64,000 nt of DNA, taken from the NCBI GenBank assembly GCA_948471205.1, contig CAOKRT010000001.1, positions 108,518 to 172,517 on the forward strand. The letters run 5' to 3'. The notes beneath the pieces were generated by a model. It was not told the DNA's origin, searched no databases, and saw only the letters and a program-made list of their open reading frames with translations. The position numbers and the translations under genes were made by a program. The DNA comes from an uncultured Oscillospiraceae bacterium (GTDB taxonomy: Bacteria > Bacillota > Clostridia > Oscillospirales > Acutalibacteraceae). Position 1 is the first letter of the stretch. Each line of letters begins with the position of its first letter. Shown one piece after another: positions 8,509 through 20,349 of this stretch.

Positions 8509-8605
8509 AAAAAATACTCTGTATTTATCTGTTAAAACAAAATACAGAGCATTTTACACAGAAACGCAGGGAAGCGTTAAAAATGTTTTGCTTTTCGGCA
8601 ATTTT
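8509..8605 (-). repeat. Terminator hairpin plus truncated leader repeat
   Basis: CTCTGTATTT (8517-8526) pairs with AAATACAGAG (8540-8549); read leftward it is followed by TATTTTTTATTTT, so it should end transcription of array member 4. The bases to 8605 (ACACAGAAACGCAGGGAAGCG, then TTAAAAATGTTTTGCTTTTCGG) copy 7902-8110 with an internal deletion. Confidence 0.6.
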
Positions 8606-8622
8606 ATAAAATTGTTTCAAAA

Positions 8623-8844
8623 TCAACGTTTAGGATATTTTAAATTGTCTGGCAATCCCAGTATATAATCAGCAGATACGCCATAGTACAAACATAGCGT
8701 TCTTATATGATGTGTTGGTATTTCCCTTATACCTAATTCATATTTACTGTAATAGCCTTGTGATGTTTCTAAAACTTTGGCTAATTCACTTTGTGTTTTA
8801 TCGTTGTCTTCTCTTAAATTTCGTATTATTTGGCTAATTTGCAT
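8623..8844 (-). CDS. Xre-family regulator, array member 4
   Basis: A 73-residue HTH protein (REDNDKTQSELAKVLETSQG core; YSKYELGIREIPTHH recognition region) with the shared tail YGVSADYILGLPDNLKYPKR. The start ATG follows AGAGGGG. It is the only array member that still has an intact divergent partner, the 80-residue gene at 9152-9394. The shared promoter region is a 45-bp perfect palindrome. The likely role is control of that partner and of itself. Confidence 0.82.
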   Translation of the reverse strand: MQISQIIRNLREDNDKTQSELAKVLETSQGYYSKYELGIREIPTHHIRTLCLYYGVSADYILGLPDNLKYPKR

Positions 8845-8885
8845 AATAAAACCCCTCTTTTTTTGTTTGTTTATACAATTATACC

Positions 8886-8933
8886 ATAAGTAACATTGTG
8901 CTTATTGTCAATAAGCACAATGTTACTTATAAT
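8886..8933. promoter_or_regulatory. 45-bp perfect palindrome with divergent promoters
   Basis: Two 22-base arms (8886-8907 and 8909-8930) are exact reverse complements around one central base. The rightward promoter is TTGTCA (8905-8910), 17 bases, TATAAT (8928-8933); the leftward one is TTGACA, 17 bases, TATGGT. Each arm contains AAG-N10-CTT. It fits a paired operator for array member 4. Confidence 0.75.
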
Positions 8934-9023
8934 GTGAGTCGTAAGCTATTAATTTTAGCAAGTCATATTGTACTTAAAATGAAGGTAAGTAATTGCTACG
9001 GTTTAATAAGTTGATGAAATAAA

Positions 9024-9142
9024 AACTCTGTATTTGTCCGTTAGAACAAAAGACAGAGCGTTTTATACAGAAGCACAGGGAAGCGAAAATGCCGCAGATT
9101 ATACGGCATCTTCCGGTGTTTGAATTTATTTTATTGAAAGGA
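9024..9142 (+). promoter_or_regulatory. Structured 5' leader of the 80-residue gene
   Basis: The transcript from 8928-8933 would carry about 210 untranslated bases. They include a CTCTGT...ACAGAG hairpin (9026-9058), which resembles a terminator when read leftward, and an ATGCCG...CGGCAT hairpin (about 9087-9108). GAAAGGA (9136-9142) is the ribosome binding site. The same leader exists as decayed copies at 7902 and 8517. Confidence 0.5.
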
Positions 9143-9151
9143 AAAAGCAAT

Positions 9152-9394
9152 ATGTCAAAACTGATAAGCAGCCACAATCTGGCACAATTGGAAAGAATAG
9201 AAAACGGGTTTAAAAAGAATGTTTTACTGGCGCAGCTAACCGTAGAAAAAATAGACGTTTTCGAGGACAATTCCTTTATTCTGTCTCTGCTTGAAGACAG
9301 CATCAGAAATATGAGCGTTTTAGTAGAGGATTTATTCGGGCTTGATATGAGCGTGCGGGATGAAGTGAATTTTGAACCTGATTTGTCTGCATAA
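9152..9394 (+). CDS. 80-residue protein of unknown function, target of the Xre array
   Basis: I do not recognise this protein. The ATG at 9152 is chosen over the longer upstream frame because GAAAGGA ends 9 bases before it and the decayed copies align only from here on. It is mostly helical by composition, with no membrane span or signal peptide: an N-terminal SSHNLAQLERIENGFKKN segment and an acidic C-terminal half ending FEPDLSA. It is transcribed away from array member 4 through a shared palindromic operator, so it is likely repressed by it. The repeated loss of its copies while the regulators persist suggests it may be costly to express, but that is inference. Confidence 0.6.
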   Translation: MSKLISSHNLAQLERIENGFKKNVLLAQLTVEKIDVFEDNSFILSLLEDSIRNMSVLVEDLFGLDMSVRDEVNFEPDLSA

Positions 9395-9404
9395 AAATAA
9401 ATAA

Positions 9405-9434
9405 AAAAAGCCGTTTTGCAAACGGCTTTTTATT
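9405..9434. terminator. Bidirectional terminator between the array and galE
   Basis: AAAGCCGTTT pairs with AAACGGCTTT around a 3-base loop, flanked by A-run on the left and T-run on the right. It serves the rightward 80-residue gene and the leftward proS-galE operon. Confidence 0.8.
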
Positions 9435-9456
9435 TATGTTATTTGCTTTCTGACAA

Positions 9457-10473
9457 TCAGTCCGGATAGCCGTTCGGGTTTTGGCTCTGCCAGCGCCAGC
9501 TATCCTCGCACATTTCTTCAATATCTCTTTCAGCCTTCCATCCAAGCTCGTTCAAAGCCTTGCTTGGGTCTGAATAACATGTTGCAATATCTCCTGCACG
9601 GCGGGGACCGATTTTATAAGGAACCTTTGCGCCGGAAGCCTTTTCAAAGGCTTTTACAACATCCAGCACACTGTAGCCCTTTCCGGTGCCCAGATTATAA
9701 ATATAAAGCCCTGTTGTGCCGCTTACTTTTTCAACTGCCTTAACATGGCCCAGCGCAAGGTCTACAACGTGAATATAATCTCTTACGCCCGAACCGTCAT
9801 GTGTATCATAGTCATCGCCCCATACATTGAGGAATTCTCGCTTGCCGATGGCAACCTGTGTGATATAAGGCATAAGGTTGTTTGGTATGCCGTTTGGATC
9901 TTCACCCATTGTGCCGCTTTTATGTGCGCCGATTGGGTTGAAATAACGAAGCAGGCAGATGGACCATTCGTTATCCGAAACATACAAATCGCGCATGATT
10001 TCTTCTATCATAAATTTGGTTCTGCCGTACGGATTGGTTACGCCGCCAACCTTCATATCTTCTGTAAGCGGTGAAACATTATCCATTCCGTAAACGGTTG
10101 CCGATGAAGAGAACACAATTTTTTTACAGCCGTTGTTTCGCATAACATCAAGCAGTACAAGTGTGCCGTTTACATTATTGTCAAAATATTCAAGCGGTTT
10201 TTCAACACTTTCGCCAACTGCTTTCAAGCCTGCAAAGTGAATAACCGAATCAATGTTTTCTTTTTTAAAGATTGCATCCATACCCTCACGGTCGCGGATA
10301 TCACATTCATACCATTTAAAATCTTTGGTTACAAGAGCCTTGATTCTTTCAATGCTTGATTTTTTGCAGTTGTAAAAGTTGTCAACAATTACAACATCAA
10401 CGCCTGCATTAAGAAGCTCAACGCAGGTATGGCTTCCTATATAACCTGCACCGCCTGTAACTAAAACTGCCAT
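9457..10473 (-). CDS. galE: UDP-glucose 4-epimerase
   Basis: A 338-residue short-chain dehydrogenase-type epimerase interconverting UDP-glucose and UDP-galactose, for galactose use and envelope polysaccharide supply. The NAD-binding GGAGYIGSH motif is at residues 7-15. The catalytic Ser lies in FSSSATVYG and the YxxxK pair in NPYGRTKF (about Tyr149/Lys153). HFAGLKAVGES and the C-terminal ARRAGD-like substrate loop (GPRRAGD) match GalE. Length is normal. The start has GAAGGA upstream and lies 23 bases after proS, so both genes are probably one transcript. Confidence 0.93.
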   Translation of the reverse strand: MAVLVTGGAGYIGSHTCVELLNAGVDVVIVDNFYNCKKSSIERIKALVTKDFKWYECDIRDREGMDAIFKKENIDSVIHFAGLKAVGESVEKPLEYFDNNVNGTLVLLDVMRNNGCKKIVFSSSATVYGMDNVSPLTEDMKVGGVTNPYGRTKFMIEEIMRDLYVSDNEWSICLLRYFNPIGAHKSGTMGEDPNGIPNNLMPYITQVAIGKREFLNVWGDDYDTHDGSGVRDYIHVVDLALGHVKAVEKVSGTTGLYIYNLGTGKGYSVLDVVKAFEKASGAKVPYKIGPRRAGDIATCYSDPSKALNELGWKAERDIEEMCEDSWRWQSQNPNGYPD

Positions 10474-10496
10474 AAATAAATCCTTCTTTCATTTTA

Positions 10497-11939
10497 TTAA
10501 TAAGCCTTACCCCAGTAAAGCATATGTTTTGCCGGTTTGCCGCAGCAAACACAGGTATCTGCAAGCTGTTCCTGCTCAAGAGGAATACAGCGTGAACCAA
10601 CGCCTGTAATTTCCTTAACTTTATCTTCGCATGCTTCATCGCCGCACCACATTGCTTTAATGAAACCGTCTCCGTTTTCTTCCAGCGCTTTCGTGATTTC
10701 GTCAAGTGCAGTGCATACATAGGTTCTGCGCTCTCTGTTTTCAAGCGCCGCATTGTAAATGCCGTTTCGCACTTCTTCAAGTTTCTGCGGAATAACGGTT
10801 TCAAGCTCATCCAGTGAAACAAAGGTTTTTTCCCTGTTATGGCGTGTTACAATCACACACTGGTTGTTTTCAATATCTTTCGGGCCGATTTCAAGCCTGA
10901 TTGGCACGCCCTTCATTTCATATTCTGCAAATTTCCAGCCCGGTGTATTATTTGAAGCATCCATTTTTGCACGGCAGATTTTTTTCAGCCTGCTGCAAAT
11001 CTCATCCGCTTTTTCAAGCACGCCTTCCTTGTGCTGCGCAACAGGCACAACAATTACCTGAATCGGCGCTACGGCAGGCGGAAGAACAAGACCGTTATTA
11101 TCACCGTGCGTCATAATGATGGCGCCGATGAGGCGGGTTGTCATTCCCCATGAGGTTTGGTGTGGATAAACAAGTTTGTTTTCCTTGTCTGAATACTGAA
11201 TTTCAAATGCTTTTGCAAAGCCGTCTCCGAAATAATGAGACGTTCCGGCCTGAAGCGCCTTTCCGTCATGCATCAGGGCTTCAATGCAGTATGTACGCTC
11301 TGCGCCCGCAAATTTATCGCTTTCTGTTTTCATGCCCTGCACAACGGGAATTGCAAGATACTTTTGGCAGAATTCTGTGTAAACATTCAGCATTTTTTCT
11401 GTTTCTTCAATTGCTTCTTCGGCAGTAGCATGAAGTGTATGACCCTCCTGCCACAGGAATTCGCGTGAACGAAGAAACGGTCTGGTTGTTTTTTCCCATC
11501 TTACAACAGAAACCCACTGATTGTAAAGCTTCGGCAAATCACGGTAAGAATGAACAACATTTTTGAAATGCTCGCAGAACAGTGTTTCGGAAGTAGGTCT
11601 TACGCAAAGCCTTTCTTCAAGCTGTTCGCTTCCGCCCACGGTTACCCACGCACATTCGGGGGCAAAGCCCTCAACATGGTCCTTTTCCTTTTGAAGAAGG
11701 CTTTCAGGTATAAACATGGGCATGCAGACATTTTCGTGCTCTGTGTCCTTAAACATTTTATCAAGAATATTCTGGATGTTTTCCCAAATTGCATAACCGT
11801 AAGGTCTGATAACCATACAGCCCTTAACGCTTGTATATTCAACAAGTTCTGCTTTTTTGCAGATATCGGTATACCATTTTGCAAAATCCTCATCCATGGA
11901 TGTAATATCATCCACCATTTTTTTCTGCTCTTTTGCCAT
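10497..11939 (-). CDS. proS: Prolyl-tRNA synthetase (short, archaeal/eukaryote-like type)
   Basis: A 480-residue class II aminoacyl-tRNA synthetase charging tRNA-Pro. It is the ProS form without the inserted editing domain but with a C-terminal zinc-binding-like extension (CGDEAC...CVCCG, ending LYWGKAY). Motif 2 region [21 protein letters not shown] and motif 3 near [16 protein letters not shown] are visible. This type occurs in Clostridia, Thermus and others. AAGGAG precedes the ATG. A consensus promoter lies upstream and no T-box-like leader is evident in the short gap. Confidence 0.93.
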   Translation of the reverse strand: MAKEQKKMVDDITSMDEDFAKWYTDICKKAELVEYTSVKGCMVIRPYGYAIWENIQNILDKMFKDTEHENVCMPMFIPESLLQKEKDHVEGFAPECAWVTVGGSEQLEERLCVRPTSETLFCEHFKNVVHSYRDLPKLYNQWVSVVRWEKTTRPFLRSREFLWQEGHTLHATAEEAIEETEKMLNVYTEFCQKYLAIPVVQGMKTESDKFAGAERTYCIEALMHDGKALQAGTSHYFGDGFAKAFEIQYSDKENKLVYPHQTSWGMTTRLIGAIIMTHGDNNGLVLPPAVAPIQVIVVPVAQHKEGVLEKADEICSRLKKICRAKMDASNNTPGWKFAEYEMKGVPIRLEIGPKDIENNQCVIVTRHNREKTFVSLDELETVIPQKLEEVRNGIYNAALENRERRTYVCTALDEITKALEENGDGFIKAMWCGDEACEDKVKEITGVGSRCIPLEQEQLADTCVCCGKPAKHMLYWGKAY

Positions 11940-11976
11940 AAAAATTTCTCCTTTGGCATATAATAAATCCTGCTTT

Positions 11977-12005
11977 ATTATAAACGAAATAAACGGATAT
12001 GTAAA
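11977..12005 (-). promoter_or_regulatory. Sigma-A promoter of proS-galE
   Basis: Read leftward: TTTACA (12000-12005), 17 bases, TATAAT (11977-11982). The start site would fall about 30 bases before the proS ATG, leaving no room for a T-box. Confidence 0.7.
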
Positions 12006-12098
12006 GTATAGATTTTACTTAATCGGCAAGGGTAAAAATATTGTTAAAAATGAATAATATTTATCTGAAAAACAGTTTATTTATAGTTGTTTTTTTGC

Positions 12099-12127
12099 TT
12101 GAAAATAAAAAAGTGCAGTGATACAAT
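12099..12127 (+). promoter_or_regulatory. Probable promoter of the ATP synthase operon
   Basis: TTGAAA (12099-12104), 17 bases, TACAAT (12122-12127), about 70 bases upstream of the atpB start. Confidence 0.6.
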
Positions 12128-12200
12128 TACTTTTGGATTAAAAGCGCATACTTAAATAATAAAACTGAATTGATTTTGTGGATGAAAGGGTGGTGATCCT

Positions 12201-13179
<979 letters not shown>

Positions 13180-13219
13180 CAGGCAGGCAAAGCATTCGGG
13201 ATTGAAAGGAAAATCAGTT

Positions 13220-13717
13220 ATGCTGAAGTTTAACTGGAATTTTCTTTTTACGCTTATAAATCTTATAATTTTCTTTTTGCTTATGAGAAAGTTTTTATTC
13301 AAACCGATTATGAATGTTTTGGATAAGCGTAAAGAGATGATTGATAATCAGTTCAGTGATGCCGAAAAGGCAAAAAGCAGTGCAAATGAACTGAAAACAG
13401 AATATGAAGAAAAAATTGAAAATATAAATGCCGAATCGGATAAAATTATCGGCAAAGCTAAGGAAGCAGCCAGAGCCGAATATGATAAGATTATGGGCAG
13501 GGCTGAAATTGACGCTGAAAATCTGAAAGCGGCAGCCAAAAGACAGGCAGACGCCGCAGTGGAAAATGAAATGCGCGCCGCAAGGGAAAATATTGCAGGC
13601 ATTGCAATTGATGCGGCTGTAAAAGTTTTGGGAGCAAATGTATGCGCCGAAACAGACAGCAGCATTTTTGACGAATTTTTAAATGAAGGCAGTGAAGAAA
13701 ATGAATCTCAGAATTGA
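13220..13717 (+). CDS. atpF: F-type ATP synthase subunit b
   Basis: A 165-residue peripheral stalk subunit. One N-terminal membrane helix (about 5-25, FLFTLINLIIFFLLM) is followed by the conserved FKPI-like segment and a long charged helix rich in A, K and E, typical of the b dimer. The ATG at 13220 follows AAAGGA; the longer upstream frame is rejected. Its 3' end overlaps the start of the delta-alpha fusion by 17 bases. Confidence 0.9.
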   Translation: MLKFNWNFLFTLINLIIFFLLMRKFLFKPIMNVLDKRKEMIDNQFSDAEKAKSSANELKTEYEEKIENINAESDKIIGKAKEAARAEYDKIMGRAEIDAENLKAAAKRQADAAVENEMRAARENIAGIAIDAAVKVLGANVCAETDSSIFDEFLNEGSEENESQN

Positions 13718-15715
13718 CGATTATGTAAACGCACTGCTTTCAAATGAAGTAAGTGCGTCGGATCTTGACAAGGCGAAAGAAATCATTCTTTCCTCTGAAG
13801 AGTTGCTGCATATATTAAACAGTCCGTCTGTTTCTCCGCAGGAAAAAAGGCGGGTTGTCAGCGAAATCTTTTCATTATCGGTAATTAATTTAATTACTTC
13901 TCTTTCGGAACAGTGCTGTGCAGATAAAATCTGTGATGTTATAGATGCATATACGGCGGTGCTTGACAGGAAAAACAGGGTTGCAAGAGCAACTCTTATT
14001 TGTGTTACCGAGCCTGACGAAAAACAGTTTAACGGTATTAAGGATTTTGTTTGCAGAGAAGAAAACGCAGGAACGGCTAAAATTAATATTGTTAAGGATG
14101 AAAGCCTGATCGGCGGCTTTATTATTCGAATCGGCAATAAACAGTTTGACAGAAGCTTAAAAAGCAAAATTGCCAAAATAAAAGAAAAGATTGTTGATGA
14201 TGCAAGAAAATCAACGGCAATCAATGCTGACGGAATTATTTCGATTTTAAGAAGCGAAATTAAGGATTATGATTTTGAAACCTCCAGCGAAGAGGTTGGA
14301 ACCGTTATCAGAGTAGGCGATGGTATTGCTGTGATACATGGGCTGGACCATGTTATGTACGGTGAAATTGTTATATTCGACTGCGGCATTAAAGGAATGG
14401 TACAGGATATTAAGCGTACATCGGTAGGCTGTATACTTTTTGGTGCAGATAATGAAATTCATGAGGGTACAAGGGTTCGCAGAACACATAAAAATGCCGG
14501 TGTACCCGTTGGCGATGCATTTATCGGCAGAATTGTGAATGCGCTTGGAGAGCCGATAGACGGAAAGGGTGAAATACCTGCCGAAGAATTCAGGCTGGTT
14601 GAAAATACCGCACCGTCCATTGTGGAAAGAAAATCCGTGTCACAGCCTATGGAAACAGGTATTCTTGCAATTGATTCCATGTTTCCGATAGGAAGAGGGC
14701 AGAGAGAACTTATTATCGGCGACAGACAGACCGGCAAAACCTCTATTGCGGTTGATACAATACTGAACCAAAAAGGCAAAAACTGTATTTGTATTTATAA
14801 TGCAGTCGGTCAGAAAGCATCAACGGTTGCCAAGCTTGTGAACACACTGGAAAAGGAAGGCGCTATGGAATATACCATTGTTGTATGCTCCACTGCTTCC
14901 GATTCTGCGTCGCTTCAGTATATTTCGCCGTATTCGGCAACGGCTATTGCGGAATATTTTATGCATAAGGGTATGGATTGCCTGATTGTTTATGATGATT
15001 TAAGCAAGCATGCGGTTGCATACCGTGCGCTTTCACTTTTGCTTGAGCGTTCTCCGGGAAGAGAAGCCTATCCGGGTGATGTTTTTTATCTTCATTCAAG
15101 GCTTCTGGAGCGTTCATCCCGTTTGTCGGATGAACTTGGCGGCGGCTCTATAACGGCGCTTCCGATCATTGAAACGCAGGCCGGTGATGTTTCCGCTTAT
15201 ATTCCGACAAATGTTATTTCAATTACCGATGGGCAGATTTTCCTTGAAAGCGATTTGTTTTTCAGCGGTCAAAGACCTGCTGTTAATGTAGGTTTATCTG
15301 TTTCCCGTGTAGGCGGAGCAGCACAGACAAAGGCTATGAAAAGTGCAGCCGGTTCGCTTCGTGTTGATTTGGCACAGTATCGTGAAATGGAAGTATTTAC
15401 ACAGTTTTCTTCCGATCTTGATGAGGAAACAAAGGCCGGACTTGCATACGGAAAAGGGCTTATGGAGTTGCTGAAACAGCCTCTCGGCAAGCCGCTTTCG
15501 CTTGCGGAACAGGTAATTACCCTGGTGGCGGCAACAGGCAGAAAATTTGTGAATGTGCCTGTAAACGAAATTAAAAAATATCAGGCGGATATGCTTGATT
15601 ACTTCAAGAATTCTTATTTTGATATTATCAGTGAAATTGAAAATAAAAAGGTGCTCAGTGATTCGGTTAAGGAAAAAATCCTTGAAGCAGCCGATTATTT
15701 TCAGAAAGGCAGATA

Positions 15716-15716
<1 letters not shown>
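13701..15716 (+). CDS. atpHA: F1 ATP synthase subunit delta-subunit alpha fusion
   Basis: One 671-residue open frame carries two F1 subunits. Residues 1 to about 172 are an OSCP/delta domain: six-helix N-terminal part, then the closing DESLIGGFIIRIGNKQFDRSL segment typical of delta. From about residue 173 a complete alpha subunit follows, beginning with the usual GIISILRSEIKDYDF N-terminal helix. It continues with VGDGIAVIHGL, Walker A GDRQTGKTS (about 339-347), VYDDLSKHAVAYR and the alpha signature around PAVNVGLSVSRVGG. There is no stop, ribosome binding site or start between the two. I chose ATG 13701 (AAGG upstream) over ATG 13683. Stop and atpG start overlap as TAATG. Confidence 0.92.
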
Positions 15717-18015
<2,299 letters not shown>

Positions 18016-18032
18016 AAAACAGGGGGCATATT

Positions 18033-18446
18033 TTGAAAACTTTTTATCTGAAAATTATTGCCTCAAACAAGGTTTTTTATGACGGAGAATGCCAAAGTCT
18101 TACCATTCCGTATATTGACGGAGGACAGATGGCCTTTCTTGCCAATCATGAAAATACAGTTGTGCCGATTGAAAACGGTGAAATGAAAATAAAAACACCG
18201 GATGGCAAAATAATTGAAGCTTTTGTTGGTGACGGATTTGCCGAATTTCTTGATAATGAAGCAATTCTTGTTTGTGTTTCTGCAGAATTGCCGGAAGAAA
18301 TAGATGCAAGGCGTGCGCAGGAAGCGATTATAAGGGCAGAAGAAGAAATGCGCCAAAAACAAAGCAGATTGGAATACAGTGTTTCCAGAGCCAATCTTTC
18401 AAGAGCAATGGAAAGAATTAAGGTTAAAAACAGACATCGTATTTAA
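18033..18446 (+). CDS. atpC: F-type ATP synthase subunit epsilon
   Basis: A 137-residue rotor subunit with the beta-sandwich N-domain (YDGECQSLTIPYIDGGQMAFLANH) and a C-terminal helical pair. The start is TTG at 18033, 6 bases after AGGGGG; no ATG fits. It closes the ATP synthase operon and is followed by a hairpin. Confidence 0.9.
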   Translation: MKTFYLKIIASNKVFYDGECQSLTIPYIDGGQMAFLANHENTVVPIENGEMKIKTPDGKIIEAFVGDGFAEFLDNEAILVCVSAELPEEIDARRAQEAIIRAEEEMRQKQSRLEYSVSRANLSRAMERIKVKNRHRI

Positions 18447-18452
18447 AATAAA

Positions 18453-18485
18453 GGGAAGCAGAAAATGCTTCCCTGATTATATTTG
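18453..18485 (+). terminator. Terminator-like hairpin after atpC
   Basis: GGGAAGCA (18453-18460) pairs with TGCTTCCC (18466-18473). The following tract is only moderately T-rich, so some read-through into the HAD fusion gene is likely. Confidence 0.6.
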
Positions 18486-18504
18486 TAAAAAAGGAGTGCC
18501 GGCA

Positions 18505-19782
18505 GTGGCTATAAAATTAATTGCAACGGATCTTGACGGAACGCTTATGTCGCCCGATCATATTACAGTTACCGAAAAAACGAAAAATGCATTGTTAAAG
18601 GCGCATAACGCAGGTATAAAAACCGTTATAGCAACAGGAAGAACGCTTTCCGTTATAAACAGTGTTCTTAAACAGGTGCCGTTTATTGATTATATTATCT
18701 ATTCAAACGGCGCTTCTGTATTCGATAGGCGTAAAGGTAATAACATTTACACAAGTCCGATTCCTGCTGATGCAGTAAGAAAAATAGTTGATATATTTGA
18801 GCGCTATCCTGTATATTATGAACTTTATGCAGGCGGCTGTGCACATTCTCAGCCGGACAAGGCAGGGTATTTCAAGAATAAGGATTTGCCGCAGGATTTT
18901 CTTGATTTTTATATGAAAAATATTAAAAATCATGAAAGTATCAGCCGTTTTGCAACAACAAATGATATTGAAAAAATCAATCTTTTTTATTTTGACGGGC
19001 AGTATTACGATGAGATAAAAGAACAGTTATTTTCAATTAGTGAAATTGACTGCACATCTCCTGTTGCAGGGGATATAGAAATGACATCGGCAGGTGTTAA
19101 TAAAGGAAAGGCATTGCAGGAAATGTGTAAAGAACTTAACTTTACACGTGAAGAGGTTATGGCTTTCGGTGATGCTGACAATGATATAGAAATGCTGCAG
19201 TTTGCTGGTTACGGAATTGCAATGAAAAACGCTTCCGATGAATGCAAACAGGCGGCAAAATATGAAACGCTTTCAAATGCGGAAGACGGAATTGCGCATG
19301 CGGTTGAAAAATTTATTTTTAATCCTTTAAAACCCAAACTTATTATTTCTGCATGCCTGCTTGGCGAAAACTGCAAATATAACGGCGGCAATAACTATTG
19401 TCGGGAAGCGGCATTGCTTTCGGAATGGTTTAATCTGATTCCTGTTTGCCCTGAATGTTTCGGCGGTCTTTCGGTTCCGAGAATGCCGAATGAAATTATA
19501 AATGGCAGAGTGCTTTCAAAAGACGGTGCTGATAATACGCAGGCATATGAAGACGGCGCAGAAAAAACACTTTATATTGCCAATGAAAATAACTGCTGTT
19601 ATGCAGTTCTGAAGGAAAGAAGCCCATCCTGCGGTTTTGGCAGAATATATGACGGCACTTTTTCGGGTGTGCTTACCGACGGAAACGGCATTACAGCAGA
19701 TTTGCTTGACAGAAACGGTATCAGAATTTTCGGTGAAAGCGAAACGGCAAAACTCCTTGATGAATTTGATTTTAATATATAA
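18505..19782 (+). CDS. HAD-family (Cof-type) phosphatase fused to DUF523/TudS-like domain
   Basis: A 425-residue two-domain protein. The GTG at 18505 follows AAGGAG by 9 bases; the longer frame is rejected. Residues 1 to about 270 form a Cof-type HAD hydrolase with nucleophile motif ATDLDGTL, a cap domain, and FGDADNDIEM for metal binding. Residues about 275-425 are a DUF523 domain with its three cysteine motifs ACLLGENCKYNG, PVCPECFGG and KERSPSCGFG. The characterised DUF523 member TudS is an iron-sulfur thiouracil desulfurase. The joint action would be removal of phosphate and sulfur from thio-nucleotides, which is inference. Confidence 0.87.
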   Translation: MAIKLIATDLDGTLMSPDHITVTEKTKNALLKAHNAGIKTVIATGRTLSVINSVLKQVPFIDYIIYSNGASVFDRRKGNNIYTSPIPADAVRKIVDIFERYPVYYELYAGGCAHSQPDKAGYFKNKDLPQDFLDFYMKNIKNHESISRFATTNDIEKINLFYFDGQYYDEIKEQLFSISEIDCTSPVAGDIEMTSAGVNKGKALQEMCKELNFTREEVMAFGDADNDIEMLQFAGYGIAMKNASDECKQAAKYETLSNAEDGIAHAVEKFIFNPLKPKLIISACLLGENCKYNGGNNYCREAALLSEWFNLIPVCPECFGGLSVPRMPNEIINGRVLSKDGADNTQAYEDGAEKTLYIANENNCCYAVLKERSPSCGFGRIYDGTFSGVLTDGNGITADLLDRNGIRIFGESETAKLLDEFDFNI

Positions 19783-19786
19783 AAGA

Positions 19787-19825
19787 AAAACCGGCTGTTT
19801 GTAATAATCAGCCGGTTTTCTGTAT
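19787..19825. terminator. Bidirectional terminator
   Basis: AAAACCGGCTG (19787-19797) pairs with CAGCCGGTTTT (19809-19819) between converging genes. Confidence 0.8.
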
Positions 19826-19846
19826 ATTAAGCAATGGGAATTATTT

Positions 19847-20098
19847 TTAAAGCTTATCGCTGAAGCATTTTAAGTCCTGTTTGATTTCTTCGGATAATAG
19901 GTTGAAATCCATGTTTTCACAAGCGCCTTCAAGCGCATATAAATGCACTGAGCATATTTCGGGATATCTGAGTTTCAGCCGGAAATAGGTTTCCTTGCTT
20001 CCAAGCTGCAAAAAATCTTCGGCAGTTTCAATTCCGACGGATTTCAGTTTTCTGCTCATTTCTTTTCCGATATTTTTAAGCGATGTAAGCTCTGCCAT
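19847..20098 (-). CDS. TfoX C-terminal domain protein
   Basis: An 83-residue protein consisting only of the TfoX C-terminal, helix-hairpin-helix-like domain (LKNIGKEMSRKLKSVGI, then the family LYALEGA motif). In Gammaproteobacteria TfoX governs competence; stand-alone C-terminal domains in Firmicutes have no established role. It has a perfect consensus promoter and AAGGAG before the ATG, so it is probably well expressed as a single-gene unit. Confidence 0.8.
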   Translation of the reverse strand: MAELTSLKNIGKEMSRKLKSVGIETAEDFLQLGSKETYFRLKLRYPEICSVHLYALEGACENMDFNLLSEEIKQDLKCFSDKL

Positions 20099-20128
20099 TT
20101 CCGGTTCTCCTTTATTTTATTCCGTTTT

Positions 20129-20157
20129 ATTATACGGTTTATATTTTACTGTGTCAA
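20129..20157 (-). promoter_or_regulatory. Consensus promoter of the TfoX-domain gene
   Basis: Read leftward: TTGACA (20152-20157), 17 bases, TATAAT (20129-20134). Confidence 0.75.
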
Positions 20158-20231
20158 TTTGTGCTTAAATCTGCTGCTTGGAAAATATAATTTAATGAAA
20201 ATAAAGGTAAAAGAAATCCTTAGAAGAATTG

Positions 20232-20260
20232 TTGAAAAAAAAGCATCTGTATGTTAAAAT
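20232..20260 (+). promoter_or_regulatory. Promoter of the rnf operon
   Basis: TTGAAA (20232-20237), 17 bases, TAAAAT (20255-20260). The roughly 80-base leader contains an imperfect GCCGATAAAAGC/GCTTTCGGC hairpin before AAAGGG and the rnfC ATG. Confidence 0.6.
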
Positions 20261-20349
20261 TATAATTAAACATAAAACCTATAAATTTTTTGATTTGCCG
20301 ATAAAAGCCGTTTTGTTACAGCTTTCGGCAGAAAGGGTTATTTAAGATT

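Noticed and set aside
12006..12098. T-box or riboswitch between proS and atpB
   Set aside because: The proS promoter lies about 40-65 bases from its start, leaving no leader, and the rest shows no T-box sequence or long stems.
13683..13700. Start of the delta-alpha fusion at ATG 13683
   Set aside because: It lacks a ribosome binding site; ATG 13701 has AAGG upstream and fits delta N-termini. The point is not certain.
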